The position numbers were made by a program, and so were the translations under genes. A model generated the notes under the pieces. It was not told where the DNA came from. It saw nothing but the letters and a program-made list of their open reading frames with translations, and did not search any database. From Salvia splendens (lineage: Eukaryota; Streptophyta; Magnoliopsida; Lamiales; Lamiaceae): 64,000 nt of DNA. The stretch is from positions 17,567,902-17,631,901 of the forward strand of contig NC_056035.1 in the NCBI RefSeq assembly GCF_004379255.2, in the 5' to 3' direction. Positions 36,972 through 46,850 of the stretch are shown here, piece by piece; the stretch's first letter is position 1; the number at the start of each line of letters is the position of its first letter.

Positions 36972-37860
36972 ATAGTGATGTGTTTTGTAAACAACGATGA
37001 AGTAAAATAATGGTAAGAGTGATGTGTTTTGTAAACAAGAGTGAAGTAAAATAATGGTAAGAGTGATGTGTTTTGTAAACAACAGTGAAGTAAGATCATG
37101 CTAAGAGTGATGTGTTTTATAAACAAGAGTGAAGTAAAAACATGCTAAGAGTGATGTGTTTTGTAAACAATAGTGAAGTAAAATCATGCTAAGAGTTATG
37201 TATTTTGTAAACAAGAGTGAAGTAAAATCATGCTAAGAGTGATGTGTTTTGTAAGCAAGAGTGAAGTAAGATGATGATAAGAGTGATGTGTTTTATAAAC
37301 AAGAGTAAAGTAAAATCATATAAGAGTGATGTGTTTTGTAAACAAGAGTGAAGTAAAATCATGCTAAAAGTGATGTGTTTTGTAAACAAGAGTGAAGTAA
37401 AATCATGCTAAGAGTGATGTGTTTTGTAAACAAGAGTGAAGTAAAATCATGCTAAGAGTGATGTTTTTTGTAAACAAGAGTGAAGTAAGATCATGCTAAG
37501 AGTGATGTGATTTGTAAACAAGAGTGAAGTAAGATCATGCTAAGAGTGATGTGCTTTGTAAACAAGAGTGAAGTAAAATCATGCTAAGAGTGGTGTACTT
37601 TGTAAACAAGAGTGAAGTAAAAACATGCTAAGAGTGATGTGTTTTGTAAACAAGAGTGAAGTAAGATCATGCTAAGAGTGATGTGTTTTGTAAACAAGAG
37701 TGAAGTAAGACCATGCTAAGAGTGATGTGTTTTGTAAACAAGAGTGAAGTAAAACCATGCGAAAAGTGATGTGTTTTGTAAACAAGAGTGATATATTTTA
37801 TTAATAACAGTAAAGTAAAATCATGCAAATAATGATGTGTTTTGTTAACAACATTGAAAT
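36972..37860. repeat. 44-bp minisatellite, about 20 copies
   Basis: The unit is AGAGTGATGTGTTTTGTAAA followed by CAAGAGTGAAGTAAAATCAT and GCTA. About 20 tandem copies differ by scattered substitutions and small indels. The first and last copies are most diverged. It contains GAAGTAA words like those of elements D and H. Confidence 0.95.
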
Positions 37861-38279
37861 AAAAAAAATATTTCCTAAAACATATATATGGAGTAAAACA
37901 TAAATATAATTAATTTACACAAATTTGTTTCAATAGTAAACTCCATTGATAAATATGACGGATTAAGAAAATGCATACTGTTATTTCATTTAGTAAAGTG
38001 GACTCAATTCTATAAATCGGAGGCAAATAGAGTGATTATGAGTAAACCAATGAAATATGAATCATAATCCCCAAATGACGTCGCCCAAAATCAAATCCAA
38101 CCTACCAACATTTGAATCAACATTGAAGGTTTAAAAATCAAAATTGACAGCAGAAATCACCAAAATAAGCATTGCATCTAAGGAAAAAACTTAAGAAGTT
38201 CAACGCATCTGACATTAAACCAGATTGACATTCAAGTTGAGAGACAAAAGCTGAACAAAAATATCTCCTCGCAAAACAC

Positions 38280-38360
38280 TCAGAACCTGAGTTTGGTGAA
38301 GAACCAACGGTTTTTCCCTGTCTTGAAGCGCTCCTCGAAGCGCGATTTGGTCAAATTATC
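38280..38360 (-). pseudogene. Possible captured C-terminal exon, unidentified
   Basis: On the minus strand an open stretch ends ERFKTGKNRWFFTKLRF followed by TGA. The dense basic/aromatic pattern looks like a genuine protein tail rather than chance, but I cannot name the family. It sits about 270 bp from the right end of element C. Confidence 0.3.
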
Positions 38361-38626
38361 GAGTTATTGGGGAATTTGTGGTTTCGAGCTATTGGAGAAT
38401 TTCGTGACCTAAGATTACGAGGGAGATTTGGAAGGAGATTTGGAAGGAAATTTGAAAATCTGGAAGGAAATGAAACGTGATTTTGAATTTCATAATATAA
38501 TTTCCAAAAATACCCTTGCCCTATTTTATATTATTAAAATAAATAATATTTGTTCCATTAAGATGTGTGGCTGAGATTTGTTCTCTAGTTATACACTTAA
38601 GATTAGTTATATCTTGATCACTCCCC

Positions 38627-38781
38627 TATATATACATATTTAACTATATTAATTTCCCATTATAAATCAAACATCATCTTTTATTTCCATTTCTATAATA
38701 CAAATAACAATATACATATGCAAAGATAATCAACTATGCTAATATGCAAAATGATGCATGTTTCGGGTTAGGGATGTCACA
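38627..38781 (-). repeat. Gypsy left (3') LTR, second part
   Basis: Matches 44157..44321 of the right LTR (CATCATCTTTTATTTCC ... GATGCATGTTTCGGG ... GATGTCACA). It completes the LTR begun at 23290, so 24761..38626 is inserted DNA. Confidence 0.92.
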
Positions 38782-38884
38782 ACTCTTCCCCTCTTTAAGA
38801 ATTTTGTCCGCAAAATTCATTTCTTTAAAATTTGGCATGCTCAATAAAATTTCTAACCCGTAAACAGATGTGGATAGTTTTTTC

Positions 38885-39914
38885 TCATCTTTCCTCTGTT
38901 TCCCAAGTCGCTTCTTTGACTCCGTGATCTTGCCAAATAACTTTTACTATTGGAATATCTTTTCTTCGCAATTGTTTTATCTGGCGGTCCACTATATTGG
39001 CAGGTTTTTCTATATAAATCAAAATTTCAGAAATATGTATATCAGTATCTTTCAGAACATGTGAAGGATCATATCGATAACGTCGAAGCATACTGACGTG
39101 GAAAACATTATGAATTCGTGTCAATTCCAGAGGTAGTGCTAACCTATACGCCAATGGTCCAACTCTTTCGACAATATCATATGGCCCAATATAACGAGGA
39201 CTTAACTTACCTTTTTCCCCGAATCGCATGACTCCTTTCCCCACTTCATATTCCATCTCTTTTCGATGCTTGTCATAATAACTCTTCTGTCTATCTTGTG
39301 TTGCCTTCATCCTACTTTTAATGATGTCAATCTTAGAAACAGTATCCTGGATAATTTCTGATCCTTCTAGAATCTCCAAGCCTTCTTTGTCCCAATATAC
39401 CAGACTTCTGCATTTTCTGCCATACAATGCTTCATACGGTGCCATTCCAATACTGTTGTGATATTGGTTGTTGTAAGCAAACTCCATCAGCGGAATATAC
39501 TTATCCCATGAACCCTGAAAATCAATAACACAAGCACAAAACATTACCTCCAACGTCTGTATAGTTCTCTCTGACTTACCATCTTTCTGAGGGTGAAAAT
39601 CATTACACATCTCTTGCGTACTTTTCAGCAAAGTGATATAACGAAGAAATCTATCGGATCGGTAAGAAATGTGTTGTTAGTCTGTCTACAATCATCTAAA
39701 CAACATCTTTTCTCTTTTTGTGTTCTCATTTCAAGACTATAATAGCTAAAGGCTTTAACAAACCTGTATACATATGATGATCTGCTTTAACATGTTGACA
39801 CGTCAAACACCTCAAAATAAACTCTACGACTTTCTTCTTCCTCTTCGACCAACAATAATACTCTAATAATGATATTTGTATATATGTAATCACTCTGCTT
39901 GACTTGTAACTCAA
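38885..39914 (-). pseudogene. Gypsy integrase remnant
   Basis: An open frame at 38885..39631 holds the C-terminal half of a Ty3/Gypsy integrase: the core around LMEFAYNNQYHNSIGMAPYE with ALYGRKC, the GPF-like GPYDIVERVGPLAYRL and LTRIHNVFHVSMLRRY, then a chromodomain-like tail ending EATWETEE. A separate frame at 39726..39914 has the zinc-binding part (RCLTCQHVKADHH). The catalytic core between them is broken by frameshifts. It cannot work as a single protein. Confidence 0.85.
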
Positions 39915-40482
39915 AGCATCTGTAACAGCATTCGCCTTTTTAAGATGGTATTACGATGGTGTAATCATATTCTTTAAGAAACTCCATCCAATGTCTTAGT
40001 CTCATATTCAACTCCTTCTAACTCATCAAATATTTCAATCTGTCATGATCGGCCGAAATTCAAAAAGTCTCTCCATGCAGATAAGGATGCCAAATCTTTG
40101 AAGGAAAACAACACTGCTAAATTCAGATCAGAAAGAGAATAAGAAGCTTCATGTACTCGTGATCGTCCTTGACGCATAAGCAATAAACTTTCCATTTTTT
40201 TTAATAGAAGAAAACCAAATTCATGTTGCAGTACATTACTGTAAATAACATAATATCATATACCTGTGGAAATAACCAATATAGACGACATAGTCAATCA
40301 ATGCTTCAACTCATCAAAACTGTTTTGACATGCATCACTCCATATAAGAGAAGAACTCTTCCGTAATAACTTCTTCATCAATTCAACCATAATCGAGAAT
40401 CATTTTCAGTTGACAAATACTTCAGTATTCTGTATATCCATTTCTATTCTTCAACCTAATACCATGTGTCCCAATAATACCA

Positions 40483-41303
40483 TATGATCTAGCTAGACTC
40501 ACACTTACCCAACCTTGCAATAAGATGTTTATCTCGCAAAACTTGTAATGCTTACTGCAAGTGATTAACATGCTCATCTGTACTTCGTGAAATATAATCG
40601 TAAATAATCAATAAGTGATATAGGAATGGTTGAGAGACTTCGTTCATCAATGTCATAAATAATTGTAGGTGCAATAGTTAATTTGAAAGGCATAACCAAA
40701 ACTCATAATGGTCGTACTGAGTTTAAAATGGTGTTTCTGAAATATTCTCTTTAGCTATCTTCAACTGATGGTATCTTGATCGAAAATCAGTACTCGAAAA
40801 CAGTTGCATACCTTGAAATTGATCAAATAAATCTTCTATTCTCGGTAATAGATATTTATTCTTCACAGTCACTTGATTCGACTTCCAATAGTGTATGATC
40901 TAGCTAGACTCACACTTACCCAACCTTGCAATAAGATGTTTATCTCACAAAACTTGTAATGCTTACTGCAAGTGATTAACATGCTCATCTGTACTTCGTG
41001 AAATATAATCGTAAATAATCACTAAGTGATATAGGAATGGTTGAGAGACTTCGTTCATCAATGTCATAAATAATTGTAGGTGCAATAGTTAATTTGAAAG
41101 GCATAACCAAAACTCATAATGGTCGTACTGAGTTTAAAATGGTGTTTCTGCAATATTCTCTTTAGCTATCTTCAACTGATGGTATCTTGATCGAAAATCA
41201 GTACTCGAAAACAGTTGCATACCTTGAATTGATCAAATAAATCTTCTATTCTCGGTAATAGATATTTATTCTTCACAGTCACTTGATTTGACTTCCAATA
41301 GTG
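40483..41303. repeat. 411-bp tandem duplication inside Gypsy pol
   Basis: The unit beginning TATGATCTAGCTAGACTC is repeated directly at 40483 and 40894 with only a few differences (for example CTCGCAAAA/CTCACAAAA). It duplicates a piece of the decayed reverse transcriptase region. Confidence 0.9.
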
Positions 41304-41438
41304 TATATAATGTCGCAGTGTGTCGTCTTTCTTCTTCAAAAAAATATTAGTAATCTCTAAGGTAAAACATGGAGTCATACATATCTCTTGTTTGACAAGT
41401 AACTGTTTCTTCAACTCCTGAAATTCTAATGAAGACAT
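40795..41438 (-). pseudogene. Gypsy reverse transcriptase remnant
   Basis: The minus-strand frame at 41172..41438 shows LFDQFKV preceded by VTVKNKYLLPRIED and a KKKDDTLRHYIHYW block, the start of the Gypsy reverse transcriptase palm. The aspartate-bearing motif that should follow is lost to frameshifts, and part of the segment recurs in the 411-bp duplication. Confidence 0.75.
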
Positions 41439-41984
41439 TTGATAATGGTGAATATAAATAAATGCAGTACTTGGTAGTAACTCAATAGTGAAGTTTGTCT
41501 CTTGATCAGGTGATAATCCAGAGAGATTTCCACTTCGAATAAATTGAAAAGTTGATGTAGCTAATATAAGACAAGTTGCAATTGGTCGATACCATTAAAT
41601 ATCACTCGATCTCCTCTCGATGATTATATTACCATTTCTTTAACATGACAAGCTACCTTAGTTCGATGAAGTGACAACCAATTTATACCCGTGATAATAT
41701 CAAATTTGTGTATGAACAAGAGAATCAATATTCGCTGGCAGCTCAACTGAATTAACTCGCACCACGTAGTCTAGATAAATCGTGTATACTGAAACAATGT
41801 CAGCTCGTAATCAACAATAAACATAGTTCTTGTTTAAAGACAGAATCTCTCTTTACTTCATCATCACAATACACTTCTTGCATATATTTATCATTAAATT
41901 TTCTAGGAAAATCATCTGGACTTAATACCAAAGGTTGTATAATAGCTTGTGGGACTGTTTCTCACCAATAGTAAGTATTGCTTC

Positions 41985-42110
41985 AAAGAAGAGACAACGT
42001 GTAATCAAAACGTTCTTCTGACATACAACTCATCTGATTGAACACATGTTCCATCATTTTCAACCATATCTTGGCCTCGGTCGGATCAGTAGTCGCATAA
42101 AGTCAACAAT
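41985..42110 (-). pseudogene. Gypsy gag remnant
   Basis: About 37 codons read ATTDPTEAKIWLKMMEHVF followed by NQMSCMSEERFDYTLSLL and a stop. This is the typical Gypsy capsid segment. Upstream and downstream gag sequence is missing or frameshifted. Confidence 0.6.
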
Positions 42111-43818
42111 TCCATTTTTCAGTGCTATTTAATGTTTCTACCTCTTTGACTCATCATTGGTCCATGTATTTACTAGAAATCACCATATGATGCAATATGT
42201 ATATGAGAGGTTTCTATAATTAATTGATGATGCAGGGCGGCTGACCCTTCTCTCCCCAGTGAGATATGTTCATGACAATACAAAAACAAATGAAACTTAT
42301 AACATAAATGTATCATATGATATACATGAATACTATGTCCCATCGGGATTCTATCCCCGCTCTGATACCACCTAAACTGTCACACCTCAACCCCTCTGAC
42401 GTATACTCTTATAATAAATAAATCTCTTATCATAAAAGCAATTAATACCCGTGTCTAATTCATAGAACAACCATATTATATAAGTTCAAACCAACACTTA
42501 TCCGATACATATTTCAAAAATATCCTGTAAAGTAGTGGAACCCTCTCACCACTCTATGTACTATACATTTATCTACATGCAAAAATGATAAGGAGGAGAA
42601 GGTTGCCAATATGCGTCAGCCGCCGAACCTGATAACACGTGGAGTTCCTATAACTCACGTCAGTCAAAACATTACTGCTATCTTATTCCTGAAAATTTTA
42701 GTGGTTTATATAAGCCACAACTCAGTATATATAAATTTCCACCTTTAATCTCACATGATACAAACATCAAGCATATTCTTTCATCAATACATATAATCAG
42801 AAACAATATGTAACATAATTAAAAAAAACAAATCATTTCATGTTCATATGCATATGCCATTCTATTTAGTTTATTATTTTGTAACAGTCAAGCCTGGTAT
42901 CTGCCCGGGATTCCTCTATGACCCGAAGGTCTCTCTGTAATTGGACTCATAGGTCCCTCTGTATTTGACCCGAAGGTCCCTCTGTATTTGGACTCATAGG
43001 TCCCTCTGTATTTGACCCGAAGGTCCCTCTGTATTTGGACTCATAGGTCCCTCTAAAATTTCAGATCCAGTACAAGGCTGTCACAGATCCTCTTTAATCC
43101 AATGATTCACATAATCAGTATCATAAACATATCATTTGCACCAATAACATATCCATATCATATTTCACCATCTATATCAAATAACACATAATCATATTGG
43201 ATCCCATCATATAATCAAATCATTCATTTTGTTTAACACCTAGCAAAGAAGCAAATAAAACATGTAAAATTAAAAGTGTGATTTATACATACCTAATTAA
43301 AATAGATAATCTAACCGAGTTTTTTTATTCCATCTTCGGTTCCATAGCCATCAATCTCGAAACTGAAAATATACGTGAATTTCTTCTCAATTCCAACCCT
43401 CTCATTTTTTTTTTCTTTTTTTCTCCCAAATGTTCCTTTCGGTTTTATTCTCCGACTCCCCCTAGCTAAACTCATCTCCTCCCTATGATTATTATTTTTA
43501 TTATTTTATATCCTCCATAAACCGACTCCCCTTTATATTAAATAAAGAAGTGTACTTCCTATATTATTTCCACCACTTAACTCTATTCCATTTATAATTA
43601 TATACTTACACGTGTGACTCCATAGTGAGTCCTTATCCTTAATATTCATATTCATGCATGCACAAATATATATATAAATAAATATTACATGCACAGTACT
43701 CTACTTATATATATGTATTCCATGCATGCACAATCACTTAATCTACTAAATTATACGTATAATACATATAATTAGGCTAACGTAAATAGCTAACTAACTA
43801 TATATTTATGTTTCATTA

Positions 43819-43821
<3 letters not shown>

Positions 43822-43870
<49 letters not shown>
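43822..43870. repeat. (TA)n microsatellite, left border of element H
   Basis: Same LTR position as the tract at 24706, so this microsatellite belongs to the LTR family. Confidence 0.95.
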
Positions 43871-43873
<3 letters not shown>

Positions 43874-44156
43874 AGAGAGAAAGAACGGCACGCGACGGTG
43901 AAACCGCATTTACGTACTGGAATGAAGTAATAATCCTATTGGAATGAAGTAAAAATCTACTGGAATGAAGTTAAATCTTCGTAACATGTTAGTATGACTT
44001 ATTTACCTTCGGATAAATTAAAATAGGCTCGTGATGAAGGCGAAAATAATTGATAAATTTGTGTCTCTCATCCATAAAAAACTAGATCTAAAAACCCTAA
44101 TTTGGTATGGTTCGGTGGTTCGGTCTTTAAGAGTGGATTTGTGAATAATGAGACTC
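43871..44156. mobile_element. (TA)n-flanked element H
   Basis: 286 bp starting TGTAGAGAGAAAGAACGG and ending AATAATGAGACTC before TATATATA. The word GGAATGAAGTAA recurs three times. The inverse of its right end (GAGTCTCATTATTCAC, then CTTAAAGACCGAACCACC) matches the terminal plan of element D. The left end is less like the others and may be trimmed. Confidence 0.65.
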
Positions 44157-44326
44157 TATATATATATACATATATATACTTAACTATATTAATTTCCCAT
44201 TATAAATCAAACATCATCTTTTATTTCCATTTCTATAATACAAATAACAATATACATATGCAAAGATAATCAACTATGCTAATATGCAAAATGATGCATG
44301 TTTCGGGTTAGGGATGTCACAGAAAA

Positions 44327-44563
44327 TGTCATCTATGTCTTGGGGGCATTTTAAGTGCAAAATTGTGATGAATAGTGAAAAAGTACAACAAATGTGATTA
44401 CACTTTAGTCCAGAGACTACCCATAATATATTTAAAGTACATAGACTATTGGCATGCAAAATCCAAAGTTCAGGAACCATAAACGTAATTCACTCTAAAA
44501 ATTAAAAAGAAAAAAAACGTGAAAATTTGTGAAATAAATCATGGCCTAAAATGGGACTGCCTT
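44327..44563. other. Spacer after Gypsy element
   Basis: About 240 bp between the Gypsy target duplication and the next MITE. No feature was recognised. Confidence 0.4.
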
Positions 44564-44571
44564 ATTGTAGG

Positions 44572-45179
44572 TAGGGCTGGGTAAATATACCAAAAAAATG
44601 GTATATCCGATCGCAGTGTACCGAAAATATCTAAAAATATCGAATTTTTGGTATATCGAAATTTTCGGTACGATACAATACCGTATCGTTAAATTTTCGA
44701 TACGATAACGATATAACTTTTCTTATACCGCGGTATACCGTTTTATATCGAATATTTAATATATATCGATATTATTGGTATACCGAAATATATCGAAAAT
44801 GAATACGTATTAAATTATTGATACATACCGTTTATACTGATTATAATAATATGATTTATTTTTTAAATATTAAAAGTTTAAATTCATAAATAGATATCTA
44901 TTTAATTTATTTATATATTCACAAAATATTTATTGGAAATCTTAAAATCATAAATAGATAACCATTTAATTTCGATATACCGTTCCAAACGGTATACCAA
45001 AGTTCGGTACGATATATTGAAATTTCGATACGGTAACGGTATAGATATTATCCATACCGAAATTTCGGTATACCGAAACTTTCGATACGATAACGATATG
45101 AAATTCTTTCATATCGATATTTTTGATACGATAACGATACAAAATTTTCTATACGATATATCGTATCGATCCACCCCTA
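44572..45179. mobile_element. hAT MITE, 608 bp
   Basis: Ends TAGGGCTGGGTA and CCACCCCTA are flanked by the perfect 8-bp duplication ATTGTAGG (44564..44571 and 45180..45187). The body is an imperfect palindrome of CGATACGATAACGATA and GGTATACCGAAAT words. No coding capacity. Confidence 0.9.
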
Positions 45180-45408
45180 ATTGTAGGTGGTGTGACTAAA
45201 ATTTAAAATGTTGACGTGCCAAGAAAAAAATGGGTTGTGGTTCAAATTGTGTCTGATTTTCACAGCATGAGTGCCCTTGATGGCTTGATAACATTGCACA
45301 TGCCTTTGTACCATATTCATCGGAGAAGATACCCTTACATTGTTTCTTTTAGTTAGTTTTATCCATTTATTCCTAATCTCTTTGTTATTTCATTAAGCGT
45401 GTGAATCC

Positions 45409-46507
45409 AGGCCGAATTCCACGAATGGACCTCTTGGGAGGTAGTATCCGCCATTTGTACCCGCCAAAAAAAAGTTTCCAGAGAGGGAAAAGACGCGAGA
45501 AGCTCTCGCGTGTATTCATAGTAAACACGCGTTTGGCTCATGCGTGTTTCAACTAAACACGCGAGTTGCTCATGCGTGTTTGAATTTATACACGCGAGAG
45601 GCTCAAGCGTGTATTAATGTATACACGCGTTTTGCTCAAGCGTGTATACACAATTTTTACCATTTTCCATTTTCATTTTATTTTTACTTTTACTTTTACT
45701 TTTACTTTTTGCTCAAGCGTGTATAAAATTGCAGAATACTTTTTATTGGATTTCTCAATCAATAATGCAGTATGGTACTATTTATCGTTCAACAAATCTA
45801 GGAGGCTATGCCATGTGTAGGCACCACCATGTGGAGGCTATGCCATGTGTAGGCACCACCACCATTAGTAGTAGTATTTTGAAGATATTAAGTAGAGAGC
45901 ATTTAAGAGGGCCTGCAGCATTTAATAGAAAGTGGGTTGATTCACGGAGGGAGTAATACTTAATTATACTATACAAGTCTACAACCAGTCGTCTTCTTCA
46001 AGTTGAGTTGTTGTTGGAGTTGTCTTCATTTGATTGCAGTAGTCATTCAATTTTGCTTTTCCTTTCTTTTAAATTATCATCATACAAAACCAATCACATT
46101 TTCCTTGTTCATGAGGGGATTTCCTTCCTTTCTTGCTGAAACCACTCATTTTCAATATTGTTCGTACTTGAGCAAGGCCCCATCTGGTGTGGAAAATGGC
46201 ATAAAGTAAGAATAGAATCATTACTTGGATAGCAAGCACTTTTTCCTATATACTACTTATAATATATTGATACACGCTAGAGCAAAACGCGTGTATACAT
46301 TAATTCACGCTTGAGCGTCTCGCGTGTATAAATTTAAACACGCATGAGCAACTCGCGTGTTTAGTTGAAACACGCATGAGTCAAACGTGTGTTTACTATG
46401 AATACACGCGAGAGCTTCTCGCGTCTTTCCCCTCTCTGGAAACATTTTTTTGGTGGGTACAAATGGCGGATACTACCTCCCAGGAGGTCCATTCGTGGAA
46501 TTCGCCC
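45409..46507. mobile_element. Foldback Mutator-like element with phased iterons
   Basis: 1.1 kb with TIRs of about 230 bp (AGGCCGAATTCCACGAATGG... mirrored as ...CCATTCGTGGAATTCGCCC). It is flanked by the 9-bp direct repeat TGTGAATCC (45400..45408 and 46508..46516), as expected of MULEs. Both TIRs carry 23-bp units ACACGCG-nnnn-GCTCA(T/A)GCGTGT: 45525, 45557, 45590, 45623 on the left and 46272, 46305, 46338, 46370 on the right, at 32-33-bp steps. The central 500 bp include a short direct repeat (GGCTATGCCATGTGTAGGCA, twice near 45802-45855) and no recognisable gene. Confidence 0.88.
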
Positions 46508-46850
46508 TGTGAATCCATAGAATCTGTACTCCTGAATTATTTAGATTCTTTACTGCACAAATTGATTTCAGAAGGTTGCTTCTCTGGATCTGCAATATTT
46601 TCTTGTTATTTGAATCAGGAAATCTTTAACATCAAGCACCAATGCTTTTGTAGGGAAGTGCATAGCTAAGTGAATCTACACTTGCTGGGCTGAAAGAAAG
46701 AGAACAAACTTTACAGAAACAAGAAAACATAAATAAGTGAAAAATAAAATTTCATTAATCAAAATGGATAAAATCTTTCAAGTATGTAGGAGTAGAATTT
46801 TATAAGAAATAAACCTTAGATCCTGTTTCAGATGTTATACAAGAGGAGTC

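Larger units (their letters stand above)
36227..38626. mobile_element. (TA)n-flanked element C with ORF and minisatellite
   Basis: 2.4 kb. The left end has GAGTAGTGATCTAAGG and, further in, ATAACTAGAGAACAAATTACA. The right end is the inverse, GAGTGATCAAG and ATAACTAGAGAACAAATCTCA. It contains a small intact ORF, a 44-bp minisatellite and, near the right end, a possible 3' exon of an unidentified gene (38280..38360, minus). No transposase is present. Confidence 0.8.
23290..44321 (-). mobile_element. Ty3/Gypsy LTR retrotransposon, left LTR split by nested TEs
   Basis: The element begins TGTCACACCTC at 23290 and ends GATGTCACA at 44321, with the 5-bp target duplication GAAAA on both sides (23285..23289, 44322..44326). 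It is on the minus strand: the primer-binding site (inverse of TGGTATCAGAGC) lies beside the right LTR at about 42355..42370, and the purine tract (inverse AAGAGGGGAAGAG) beside the left LTR at 38783..38796. The internal part is only 3.6 kb and carries broken gag, reverse transcriptase and integrase remnants. Without the insertions in its LTR microsatellites it would be roughly 7 kb. The integrase tail resembles chromovirus-type Gypsy elements. Confidence 0.9.
42378..44321 (-). repeat. Gypsy right (5') LTR
   Basis: 1944 bp, TGTCACACC...GATGTCACA, interrupted at its (TA)n tract by element H (43871..44156). The uninterrupted LTR is about 1.65 kb. Point differences to the left LTR are sparse. 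Confidence 0.92.

Noticed and set aside
36972..37860. Centromeric or subtelomeric satellite
   Set aside because: Only about 20 units of 44 bp, bounded by one transposon's TIRs and flanked by unique genes.
45544..45726. Repeat-containing peptide (NTRVAHACLNLYTRE)
   Set aside because: It is a translation of the 32-33-bp iterons in a Mutator-like TIR, not a protein.
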